A stretch of 7,356 nt of DNA, taken from the NCBI GenBank assembly GCA_947628385.1, contig CANQZS010000092.1, forward strand, positions 1 through 7,356, in the 5' to 3' direction. Both the position numbers and the translations under genes were made by a program. Below the pieces are notes generated by a model. The model searched no databases. It saw only the letters and a program-made list of their open reading frames with translations, and was not told where the DNA came from. The stretch is from an uncultured Clostridia bacterium. GTDB taxonomy: Bacteria > Bacillota > Clostridia > Oscillospirales > Ruminococcaceae. Position 1 is the stretch's first letter, and every line of letters starts with the position of its first letter. Positions 1-4,826 of this stretch are shown here, piece after piece.

Positions 1-46
1 GCAAGGGCTCCGCCCCTTGACCCCGCAAGCTGGGCTCAGCTTGACC
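1..46. repeat. Two tandem palindromic intergenic repeat units
   Basis: Two 22-base units (1-22 and 25-46) share the same frame: each starts GCAAG, has a variable core containing GCTC, and ends CTTGACC. Each is its own hairpin: CAAGGG (2-7) pairs with CCCTTG (14-19), and CAAGCTG (26-32) pairs with CAGCTTG (37-43). GC-rich units of this look (GGGCTC...CCCCTTGACCCC) are common dispersed intergenic repeats in Ruminococcaceae-type genomes; that is from memory of the group, not a search. The array may continue beyond the left edge. Confidence 0.7.
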
Positions 47-53
47 AGCTTTA

Positions 54-76
54 TATTTTGCGCTTCGCGCAAAATA
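54..76. repeat. Perfect 10-bp hairpin with 3-base loop
   Basis: Bases 54-63 (TATTTTGCGC) pair perfectly with 67-76 around a TTC loop. It sits between the palindromic repeat units and the fhs terminator. Read on the minus strand it lies just after that terminator's short T-tract, so it could back up termination or protect a 3' end. No function is shown by the sequence alone. Confidence 0.65.
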
Positions 77-78
77 GC

Positions 79-111
79 AGCTCCCTTTCACTGTTAAAGC
101 GAAAGGGAGCT
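79..111 (-). terminator. Rho-independent terminator of fhs, possibly bidirectional
   Basis: An 11-bp perfect stem, AGCTCCCTTTC (79-89) with GAAAGGGAGCT (101-111), closes an 11-base loop six bases beyond the fhs stop codon. On the minus strand it is followed by GCTATTTT. On the plus strand it is followed by TTTATAT, so it could also stop a rightward transcript entering from the left edge. Confidence 0.8.
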
Positions 112-117
112 TTTATA

Positions 118-1788
118 TCAGAATAGTCCGGATATGCTTCCGTTATTGTCACAGTCGATCTGCAGCGCCGCAGGTGCCTTGGGAAGCCCCGGCATTACCA
201 TTATGTCTCCCGTAAGAGCTACAACAAATCCCGCTCCTGCGGAAAGCTTTACATCACGTACAGTAATGCTGAAATTCTCAGGCTTGCCAAGCTTGCTCGG
301 ATCGTCGGACAGCGAATATTGAGTCTTTGCCACACATACCGGGATCTCAGCAAACCCAAGATCGGTTATTTCCTTTATCGCCTTTTCCGCTTGTGCAGTG
401 AACGTTACGCCGTCCGCACGGTAGATCTCCTTTGCAATTATGCCGATCTTTTCTTTAATGGGAAGCTTTTCATCATAAAGCGGCTTGAAATCCGCCTGCC
501 CTTTTTCAATAACTGCACAGACCTTTTCCGCAAGATCAATGCCGCCGTCTCCGCCCTTTGCGAAAATTTCCGCAAGGGAAACTTCAACGCCCATTTTTTC
601 ACAGAATTCCCTGAGCGCCGCGATCTCTGCGTCGGTGTCTGTGTAGAAACGGTTTATTGCAACAACTACAGGAACGCCGAATTTGCGTATATTTTCAATA
701 TGCGTTTGCAGATTTACTATTCCCTTTTTGAGAGCTTCAACATTTTCGCCCGAAAGCTCAGCCTTTGGAACGCCGCCGTTGTATTTCAGCGCGCGGATCG
801 TTGCTACAAGAACTGCGCAGGACGGCTTTAAACCGGCAAAACGGCATTTTATATCAAAGAATTTTTCCGCTCCCAGATCGGCGCCGAAGCCCGCCTCGGT
901 TATGCAGTAATCTCCGAGCTTTAGCGCAAGCTTGGTAGCGCGCACGGAATTACAGCCGTGAGCAATGTTCGCAAAGGGTCCTCCGTGCATGATCGCAGGA
1001 GTGTTTTCAAGAGTCTGTACAAGGTTAGGCTTTAAAGCGTCTTTAAGCAGAGCGGTCATTGCTCCCTGAGCGCCGAGATCCCTTGCGTATACGGGCTTGC
1101 CGTCATATGTGTATGCAACGAGTATACGTCCGAGACGTTCTTTCAGGTCGGTAAGATCGGAGGCAAGGCAGAGTATAGCCATTACTTCGCTTGCAACTGT
1201 AATGCGGAATGAATCCTGACGGGGGATACCGTTTACCTTTCCGCCCATGCCGATGACGATATTTCTCAAAGCGCGGTCGTTCATATCGAGGCAGCGGTCG
1301 ATCATTATCCTGCGCTGGTCGATGTTAAGAGCGTTGCCTTGCTGCATATGGTTGTCAAGAAGAGCGCACAGAAGATTGTTTGCCGCTGTAATAGCGTGCA
1401 TATCTCCGGTAAAGTGGAGGTTTATGTCCTCCATGGGCACCACCTGCGCGTAGCCGCCGCCGGCAGCTCCGCCCTTTATTCCGAAAACGGGTCCGAGGGA
1501 CGGCTCACGGAGAGCAAGAACGGCGTTTTTGCCGATCTTAGCCATAGCTTCGGCAAGACCTACTGACATAGTTGTTTTTCCCTCGCCTGCGGGAGTAGGG
1601 TTTATGGCGGTAACAAGGATAAGCTTTCCGTCCGGTTCGGAAGCGGTTTTCATAAACAGTGATTCCGAAAGCTTTGCCTTATAGTGACCGTAAGGCTCTA
1701 TGTCGTCCGGACTTATGCCGAGATTTTCTGCAATTGCGGTAATTTTAAGCATTTTAGCCTGTTGAGCGATCTCAATATCCGATAACAT
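118..1788 (-). CDS. fhs: Formate-tetrahydrofolate ligase
   Basis: Cytosolic enzyme that joins formate to tetrahydrofolate with ATP hydrolysis, giving 10-formyl-THF for purine and formyl-Met synthesis and for one-carbon flow. The 556-residue product has the usual family length. Visible motifs, numbered from the chosen ATG: P-loop PTPAGEGKTT (64-73), family signature GIKGGAAGGGY (103-113), second signature VATIRALKYNGG (328-339), and a typical C-terminal end (MPGLPKAPAA ... SGLF). An in-frame TTG two codons upstream (1794) is only 2 bases from AGGAGG, whereas the ATG at 1788 is 8 bases away, so the ATG is preferred. It is a single-gene unit with its own promoter and terminator; no folD or other folate gene is adjacent. 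Nothing looks broken. Confidence 0.97.
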   Translation of the reverse strand: MLSDIEIAQQAKMLKITAIAENLGISPDDIEPYGHYKAKLSESLFMKTASEPDGKLILVTAINPTPAGEGKTTMSVGLAEAMAKIGKNAVLALREPSLGPVFGIKGGAAGGGYAQVVPMEDINLHFTGDMHAITAANNLLCALLDNHMQQGNALNIDQRRIMIDRCLDMNDRALRNIVIGMGGKVNGIPRQDSFRITVASEVMAILCLASDLTDLKERLGRILVAYTYDGKPVYARDLGAQGAMTALLKDALKPNLVQTLENTPAIMHGGPFANIAHGCNSVRATKLALKLGDYCITEAGFGADLGAEKFFDIKCRFAGLKPSCAVLVATIRALKYNGGVPKAELSGENVEALKKGIVNLQTHIENIRKFGVPVVVAINRFYTDTDAEIAALREFCEKMGVEVSLAEIFAKGGDGGIDLAEKVCAVIEKGQADFKPLYDEKLPIKEKIGIIAKEIYRADGVTFTAQAEKAIKEITDLGFAEIPVCVAKTQYSLSDDPSKLGKPENFSITVRDVKLSAGAGFVVALTGDIMVMPGLPKAPAALQIDCDNNGSISGLF

Positions 1789-1796
1789 TTTCAAAT

Positions 1797-1802
1797 CCTC
1801 CT
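1797..1802 (-). promoter_or_regulatory. fhs ribosome binding site (decides the start)
   Basis: AGGAGG on the minus strand lies 8 bases before the ATG at 1786-1788 and only 2 bases before the alternative TTG at 1792-1794. The spacing supports the ATG. Confidence 0.85.
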
Positions 1803-1831
1803 ATAAGCTGATCGAACTTAATTTTAATTAT

Positions 1832-1860
1832 AGTATATCATATTTTGGGAATTTTGCCAA
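1832..1860 (-). promoter_or_regulatory. Sigma-A promoter of fhs
   Basis: On the minus strand TTGGCA (1855-1860) is separated by exactly 17 bases from TATACT (1832-1837), with a second TATAAT-like hexamer overlapping just downstream. The implied leader before the fhs ATG is about 35 bases. No operator is obvious, although an imperfect T/A-rich hairpin (1862-1891) abuts the -35 on its upstream side. Confidence 0.75.
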
Positions 1861-1966
1861 CAGCTTTTTTGATTTTCCTCCAAAAAAGGCTAAACGTATA
1901 ATTTTTTTGAGGAATTTCCGGATTTTTTGGGGAATACGACAATAGCGCGGCTATCCTGCCGCCTTG

Positions 1967-2821
1967 TCATTCCTGCTTTTTAAGCTTTGAGGGAAGCTCG
2001 GTAAGATACGGAACGGCTATTCCCACAAGCAGCAGAACTATACCGACTATCCCCTGTGCGTTGAAGCGGAACTCCGCAGGATATATATGCGCCAGTGAGC
2101 CGGCTATCAGTCCGAGGATAAAGCAGTACGTTCCCTGACGGAATTTTTTTAGAACTATGTCAATGAGCTTTACCGCAGTGAAAAGTCCGACGACTGCACC
2201 TGCTCCGAAGCAGATAAGCACGGGTATGTCAAGTCCCGCCACAGCCGAGATCACAGAGTCGTATGCGCCGAATATCTTCATTACCATTGAACCGCTCACG
2301 CCGGGGATTATCATTGCCGCAGCGCCGATGATCCCCATAACGAAATAAAGGATAATATCCCTTACCGTCAGGGTATCACCGCCGGAGAACATACTCGTTC
2401 CCTCTCTTGCAAAAAGCAGGAATATCATTGCTCCTGCGCCGATGAAAAACGGTATCAGGTTTATGGGACGTATCCTCCTGCCGTCCTTACGACATTCCTT
2501 GTACACCGTGGGAACGCTTCCGATAATAAGTCCCATAAAAAACAGCTGTGTAGGAACGTAGAAATTCTCAAAAAGCTTTTCCAGAACAAGAGCGGTAAGG
2601 AATATTCCCGCAGCCATGCCTATCCCGACGGGGAGCAGGAACGGCAGATTTTTTATAAGCTTTTTAATATCGGGAGTGATGGCTTCTATCAGTCTGTCGA
2701 ATATTTTTGTAACGACAGCGATAGTACCTCCGCTCACGCCGGGAATAGCGTTGCCGATACCTATTGCCATTCCTTTGAGAGCGAGCAAAAGGCTGTCCTT
2801 TGTTTTTCCGAAAAGATCCAT
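1967..2821 (-). CDS. DUF368 membrane protein, polyprenyl-phosphate translocase (PopT family)
   Basis: A 284-residue polytopic membrane protein with most of its length in hydrophobic segments. The family hallmark is an internal duplication marked by two IPGVSG motifs, seen here at 26-33 (IPGVSGGT) and 172-178 (IPGVSGS), each followed by a short amphipathic stretch. DUF368 proteins (PopT) have been shown in other bacteria to return undecaprenyl phosphate across the cytoplasmic membrane for reuse in cell-wall synthesis; assigning that role here is by family. The start ATG at 2821 has a modest GAAAGGGA site about 9 bases upstream. It stands alone, with its own promoter at 2854-2882. Length and motifs look intact. 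It ends in a short charged tail (KLKKQE). Confidence 0.93.
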   Translation of the reverse strand: MDLFGKTKDSLLLALKGMAIGIGNAIPGVSGGTIAVVTKIFDRLIEAITPDIKKLIKNLPFLLPVGIGMAAGIFLTALVLEKLFENFYVPTQLFFMGLIIGSVPTVYKECRKDGRRIRPINLIPFFIGAGAMIFLLFAREGTSMFSGGDTLTVRDIILYFVMGIIGAAAMIIPGVSGSMVMKIFGAYDSVISAVAGLDIPVLICFGAGAVVGLFTAVKLIDIVLKKFRQGTYCFILGLIAGSLAHIYPAEFRFNAQGIVGIVLLLVGIAVPYLTELPSKLKKQE

Positions 2822-2853
2822 AATAAATATCCCTTTCTTTGTCTGATAAAAAG

Positions 2854-2882
2854 ATTATCTCACATTTCCGGTAAAATTTCAA
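2854..2882 (-). promoter_or_regulatory. Sigma-A promoter of the DUF368 gene
   Basis: Minus-strand TTGAAA (2877-2882), a 17-base spacer, then GATAAT (2854-2859). The predicted start is about 26 bases before the ATG, leaving room for the GAAAGGGA ribosome site at 2831-2837. Confidence 0.7.
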
Positions 2883-2933
2883 GTGCTTTGAGAAATTTTT
2901 TCCTTATATCGACAGCTTATACTAAATACGGAT

Positions 2934-2945
2934 CCTGACGTCAGG
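2934..2945. promoter_or_regulatory. Perfect 12-bp palindrome, possible operator
   Basis: CCTGACGTCAGG is perfectly self-complementary and lies about 50 bases upstream of the popT -35 hexamer. With no loop it looks more like a dimeric-protein site than a terminator. No regulator can be named from the sequence. Confidence 0.4.
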
Positions 2946-3032
2946 GCGGCTTACGGAAAATATTCATTCGTATAAAGTGTATAAAAATAAGAGATTGTCC
3001 TCATAGGGGATAAAAAATATCCCCGCCGTTTT

Positions 3033-3123
3033 ATACCGATCTACGATCATAAAAGCGTACAAAAGATCAAGCAAAAACCTGCATAGCAGATCCTTTGTCT
3101 GTACTTTGATGAGGGATCGGTAT
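3033..3123 (-). repeat. Long imperfect hairpin downstream of spo0A
   Basis: The two arms pair in register over almost the whole 91 bases: ATACCGATC (3033-3041) with GATCGGTAT (3115-3123), TCAT (3047-3050) with ATGA (3109-3112), AAA with TTT, GTA with TAC, and 3060-3068 with 3089-3097, leaving a 20-base tip. That is about 27 Watson-Crick pairs on the plus strand; the one A/C mismatch (3064/3093) becomes a G-U pair in minus-strand RNA, which favours that strand as the functional one. It begins about 36 bases after the spo0A stop, so it probably forms in the spo0A 3' untranslated region. It could be a terminator, a processed RNA or a small inverted-repeat element. Confidence 0.6.
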
Positions 3124-3159
3124 TATGCTCCGACAGGGAAGATATTGTTATATGTAAAT

Positions 3160-3969
3160 TTATTCCGTCCCGTTTGCTTCCAGTCTTTTCTTTGGCTTCA
3201 GCCTGTATTTCAGCCGCAGGTTGTCCGTTATCAGAGCAATGAATTCAGAATTGGTAGGCTTTCCTTTGCCTACGCTTATGGTATATCCGAACATTCCGTT
3301 CAGAACGTCCACATCGCCCCTGTCCCATGCTGTTTCTATTGCGTGACGGATAGCTCGCTCAACTCTGGAGGGAGTTGTGGAGAATATTTCCGCAACGGTG
3401 GGATAAAGCAGCTTGGTTATGCTTTCGAGCATATCGGGATCGTTTATGGAAAGGATTATAGCCTCCCGCAGATAATGATAGCCTTTTATATGCGCGGGGA
3501 TACCTATCTGGTGTATCACGTCGGTAACGATCATTTCAAGATGTGTGTCATCATCGTCTGCATAACCGGAGGTGAGCTCGGCAAGGTCGTCCGGAGAAAT
3601 ATGATCTATTGCCTTTACAAAAGCGTCGGCTTCAAAGGGCTTGAGCATAAGATAGGCGTTCCTCATGGACAATATTTCCTTTTCGGCATAGGTGTTTTTG
3701 TAGGACGAGGTAACTATAAAGAAAGGCTTCCGTTCGGAGGCTTTCAGCTTTTCTATCAGATCGAGAGCTCCTCCGCCGGGCATTACCGCGCTGCACATAA
3801 CAAAGTCCGGCATGAAGCTTTTGATCTCGGCGAGCAGTGAGGAGCACTCGGCGGAGCAGATCCTTACAGTATATCCGGACAATTCCGCCGCTTTTCCGCA
3901 TTGCTTGGCAAAATCAGCATTTTCCTCTCCTATAAGGACTTTAAGAGCTGTTGTTTTAGTCATTGTCAT
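3160..3969 (-). CDS. spo0A: Spo0A-type response regulator lacking the phospho-acceptor Asp
   Basis: A 269-residue protein with the two-domain Spo0A layout: receiver (about 8-125), acidic linker (137-142, including DDDD), and Spo0A C-terminal DNA-binding domain (about 146-256). The effector domain is fully typical, with GIPAHIKGYHYLREAI (156-171), the recognition-helix segment TTPSRVERAIRHAIE (198-212) and KPTNSEFIA (237-245). The receiver is not: the phosphorylated Asp of Spo0A (VLDIIMP in B. subtilis) aligns with Ser60 (MCSAVMP), and the acidic Asp pair is Glu15-Glu16. The conserved Thr87 and Lys110 remain. The start ATG has AGGAGG 11 bases upstream; the ATG two codons later is too far. The usual neighbour spoIVB is absent. 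A 0A box lies upstream (4065-4071). Identity is firm; phosphorelay control is doubtful. Confidence 0.95.
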   Translation of the reverse strand: MTMTKTTALKVLIGEENADFAKQCGKAAELSGYTVRICSAECSSLLAEIKSFMPDFVMCSAVMPGGGALDLIEKLKASERKPFFIVTSSYKNTYAEKEILSMRNAYLMLKPFEADAFVKAIDHISPDDLAELTSGYADDDDTHLEMIVTDVIHQIGIPAHIKGYHYLREAIILSINDPDMLESITKLLYPTVAEIFSTTPSRVERAIRHAIETAWDRGDVDVLNGMFGYTISVGKGKPTNSEFIALITDNLRLKYRLKPKKRLEANGTE

Positions 3970-3980
3970 TAGTTTATATT

Positions 3981-3986
3981 CCTCCT
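3981..3986 (-). promoter_or_regulatory. spo0A ribosome binding site
   Basis: AGGAGG on the minus strand is 11 bases before the ATG at 3967-3969 and 17 bases before the next in-frame ATG (3961-3963), so the upstream ATG is taken as the start although the spacing is slightly long. Confidence 0.75.
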
Positions 3987-4006
3987 AAAAAAATATCTTT
4001 ATCCAT

Positions 4007-4035
4007 ATATTACCATAAAATACCATAGATTTTAA
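4007..4035 (-). promoter_or_regulatory. Weak candidate proximal promoter of spo0A
   Basis: Minus-strand TTAAAA (4030-4035), a 17-base spacer, then TAATAT (4007-4012) preceded by an extended-10 TG. The -35 is poor, so the promoter would probably need an activator. The spacer contains TATGGTA twice at a 10-base interval (plus-strand TACCATA at 4011-4017 and 4021-4027), placing the copies on the same helix face. I found no convincing sigma-H promoter, which drives spo0A in B. subtilis. Confidence 0.35.
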
Positions 4036-4064
4036 TATTAAATTATCAAAATAATTCAATATAA

Positions 4065-4071
4065 TTCGACA
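4065..4071 (-). promoter_or_regulatory. 0A box (Spo0A binding site) upstream of spo0A
   Basis: The minus strand reads TGTCGAA, the full core of the known Spo0A box, within TATGTCGAATT. It lies about 95 bases before the spo0A start and about 30 bases upstream of the weak proximal promoter, a position suited to autoregulation as known for spo0A in Bacillus. A 7-base match can occur by chance, but location makes this one credible. Confidence 0.5.
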
Positions 4072-4214
4072 TAAGATAAGCTCCGTCATCGGAATTGTGA
4101 TATAAAATTCTGCGGCAATATAGGGAAAAATCTTTAGCGGACAGATACGCGGCATGACATTTTACGGCTGATAACGACAGCATAATATTTACTGAGACCA
4201 AAAGCTCCTGCTTT

Positions 4215-4342
4215 GAAAAATATACACACGTAAACCGTGTATGGCGGGATCTTATCTGCCTTGTCCATATACTGAACAAGGCATAAATGTGAGTATTTCC
4301 CGTGGATCACAGCCGATCGGCTATCCGTACCTCTTATGTGTA
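4215..4342 (-). ncRNA. Candidate small RNA or attenuated spo0A leader, about 125 nt
   Basis: A strong minus-strand promoter (4349-4377) predicts a start near 4342. The transcript then contains a hairpin built on AGCCGATCGGCT (4311-4322) clamped by GGAT/ATCC, a stem GCCTTGT/ACAAGGC (4258-4264 with 4276-4282) enclosed by CGGGA/TCCCG (4298-4302 with 4245-4249), and then a terminator-like hairpin with five U at 4216-4242. No ORF with a ribosome site fits inside. It could be a stand-alone sRNA, or a leader whose terminator gates read-through into spo0A about 250 bases further on. I do not recognise a known riboswitch or 6S RNA. Confidence 0.4.
4216..4242 (-). terminator. Terminator-like hairpin ending the candidate RNA
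   Basis: On the minus strand ATACACG (4236-4242) can pair with CGTGTGTAT (4222-4230) around GTTTA with a 2-base bulge, followed by ATTTTTC (4215-4221). The stem is AT-rich, so termination may be partial, as expected of an attenuator. Confidence 0.4.
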
Positions 4343-4348
4343 AAAAAC

Positions 4349-4377
4349 ATAATAATACAAAATTTCTAATTTGTCAA
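4349..4377 (-). promoter_or_regulatory. Near-consensus sigma-A promoter reading toward spo0A
   Basis: Minus-strand TTGACA (4372-4377), exactly 17 bases, then TATTAT (4349-4354). It is the best -35/-10 pair on the spo0A side, yet lies about 370 bases from the spo0A start, which points either to a long leader or to a separate small RNA. Confidence 0.7.
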
Positions 4378-4457
4378 TATTTTTTTATTATAAAAAGTAT
4401 GTTTTGGCATATGTAAATAATTCGTAGGGATATTTTATATTAAAAACGTATACCGCA

Positions 4458-4534
4458 GAATATTCCCGCTGCGCCGTAGATCCCCGTTTTTAGCCGCAAT
4501 ATGCAGGAGCTGCGGCGGATATTCACGCTTTTTT
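4458..4534 (+). other. Foldable GC-rich segment followed by a T-run
   Basis: GAATAT...CC...GC (4458-4469) pairs with GCGGATATTC (4515-4524) with two single-base bulges. Alternatively GCCGCA (4493-4498) pairs with TGCGGC (4511-4516). Six T follow at 4529-4534. It stands out in otherwise AT-rich sequence and could be a rightward terminator, but I see no convincing promoter or gene feeding it. Confidence 0.3.
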
Positions 4535-4619
4535 GACGGGCTTAATTGATAATTTGCTGTAAAAACAAGGAATTTTTTCCGCTGATTCCGTTGAAATTCA
4601 CATATTTAACGCTTTCTGC

Positions 4620-4648
4620 TTGACGATTACGATATTTTTTGATATAAT
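4620..4648 (+). promoter_or_regulatory. Distal sigma-A promoter (P1) of the kinase-like gene
   Basis: TTGACG (4620-4625), exactly 17 bases, then a perfect TATAAT (4643-4648). Start expected near 4655, giving a leader of about 170 bases that contains ATCGGC/GCCGAT (4671-4676 with 4694-4699). Confidence 0.7.
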
Positions 4649-4712
4649 TGAAATGTTGTATAGGCTTGTGATCGGCTTTATGTCAGCGATCCGGCCGATT
4701 ATTACAAAACGG

Positions 4713-4732
4713 CTACAATTTAACTACAATTT
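4713..4732 (+). repeat. Direct repeat CTACAATTT upstream of P2, possible operator
   Basis: CTACAATTT occurs at 4713-4721 and again at 4724-4732, 11 bases apart and so on about the same helix face. The pair ends 11 bases before the P2 -35 hexamer. TTACAA (4702-4707) and TTGTAA (4734-4739) flank it as an inverted repeat. This is the arrangement expected of a regulator site, but no regulator can be named. Confidence 0.4.
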
Positions 4733-4743
4733 CTTGTAACCAA

Positions 4744-4772
4744 TTGACAAACAATATCATTGCTGATATTAT
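4744..4772 (+). promoter_or_regulatory. Proximal sigma-A promoter (P2) of the kinase-like gene
   Basis: Consensus TTGACA (4744-4749), exactly 17 bases, then TATTAT (4767-4772). The start would fall near 4779, just before a small CGGGA/TCCCG hairpin (4783-4787 with 4794-4798) in the leader. Confidence 0.8.
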
Positions 4773-4812
4773 TAAAATTGAACGGGATAGCTTTCCCGCA
4801 GAATATTTATGG

Positions 4813-4818
4813 AGGAGG
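4813..4818 (+). promoter_or_regulatory. Ribosome binding site that sets a TTG start
   Basis: AGGAGG lies 8 bases before TTG at 4827. It falls inside the longer reading that starts at ATG 4809, which has no ribosome site of its own. The TTG is therefore the likely start. Confidence 0.8.
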
Positions 4819-4826
4819 GAATCATA

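Larger units (their letters stand above)
2822..3159. other. Gene-free spacer between spo0A and popT (338 bases)
   Basis: I see no credible gene here on either strand. From right to left (the direction of transcription) it holds a long imperfect hairpin (3033-3123), a 7-bp hairpin (GGGGATA 3006-3012 with TATCCCC 3018-3024, loop of five A), a 12-bp palindrome (2934-2945), a near 0A box (2908-2914) and the popT promoter (2854-2882). No textbook terminator for spo0A is visible. The best candidate is a small CTGC/GCAG hairpin followed by GTTTTT on the minus strand (about 3073-3089), inside the tip of the long hairpin. Confidence 0.7.
3970..4826. other. Gene-free, signal-rich spacer between divergent spo0A and kinase-like gene (857 bases)
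   Basis: No ORF here has a good ribosome site or a recognisable product. The spo0A side (3970-4080) is very AT-rich and holds a weak promoter, a TACCATA direct repeat and a 0A box. The middle (4215-4377) holds a minus-strand promoter and terminator bracketing folded sequence. A second foldable stretch lies at 4458-4534. The right side has two strong plus-strand promoters (4620-4648, 4744-4772) with a direct repeat between them. Such a long structured spacer suggests non-coding RNA or layered control of the two divergent genes. Confidence 0.7.

Noticed and set aside
1862..1891. T/A-rich imperfect hairpin upstream of the fhs promoter
   Set aside because: The stem is mostly A-T pairs with a bulge and lacks a T-tail; such pairing is easy to find in AT-rich spacers.
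1947..1962. GCGGC/GCCGC hairpin right after the DUF368 stop codon
   Set aside because: Only a 5-bp stem and no T-tract on either strand, so I do not call it a terminator. None is clear for this gene.
2695..2701. TGTCGAA 0A-box match on the plus strand
   Set aside because: It is inside the coding sequence of the DUF368 gene, far from any promoter; probably chance.
3106..3840. 244-codon open frame on the plus strand
   Set aside because: It lies antisense over spo0A, whose protein is clearly recognisable. The plus-strand product matches no family I know and is a shadow of biased codon use.
4046..4279. 77-codon minus-strand ORF upstream of spo0A
   Set aside because: It starts at TTG with no ribosome site, has no recognisable motif, and overlaps the terminator-like hairpin and the 0A box.
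4809..4826. ATG at 4809 as start of the kinase-like protein
   Set aside because: No ribosome site precedes it, and the strong AGGAGG lies inside this extension, 8 bases before the TTG at 4827.
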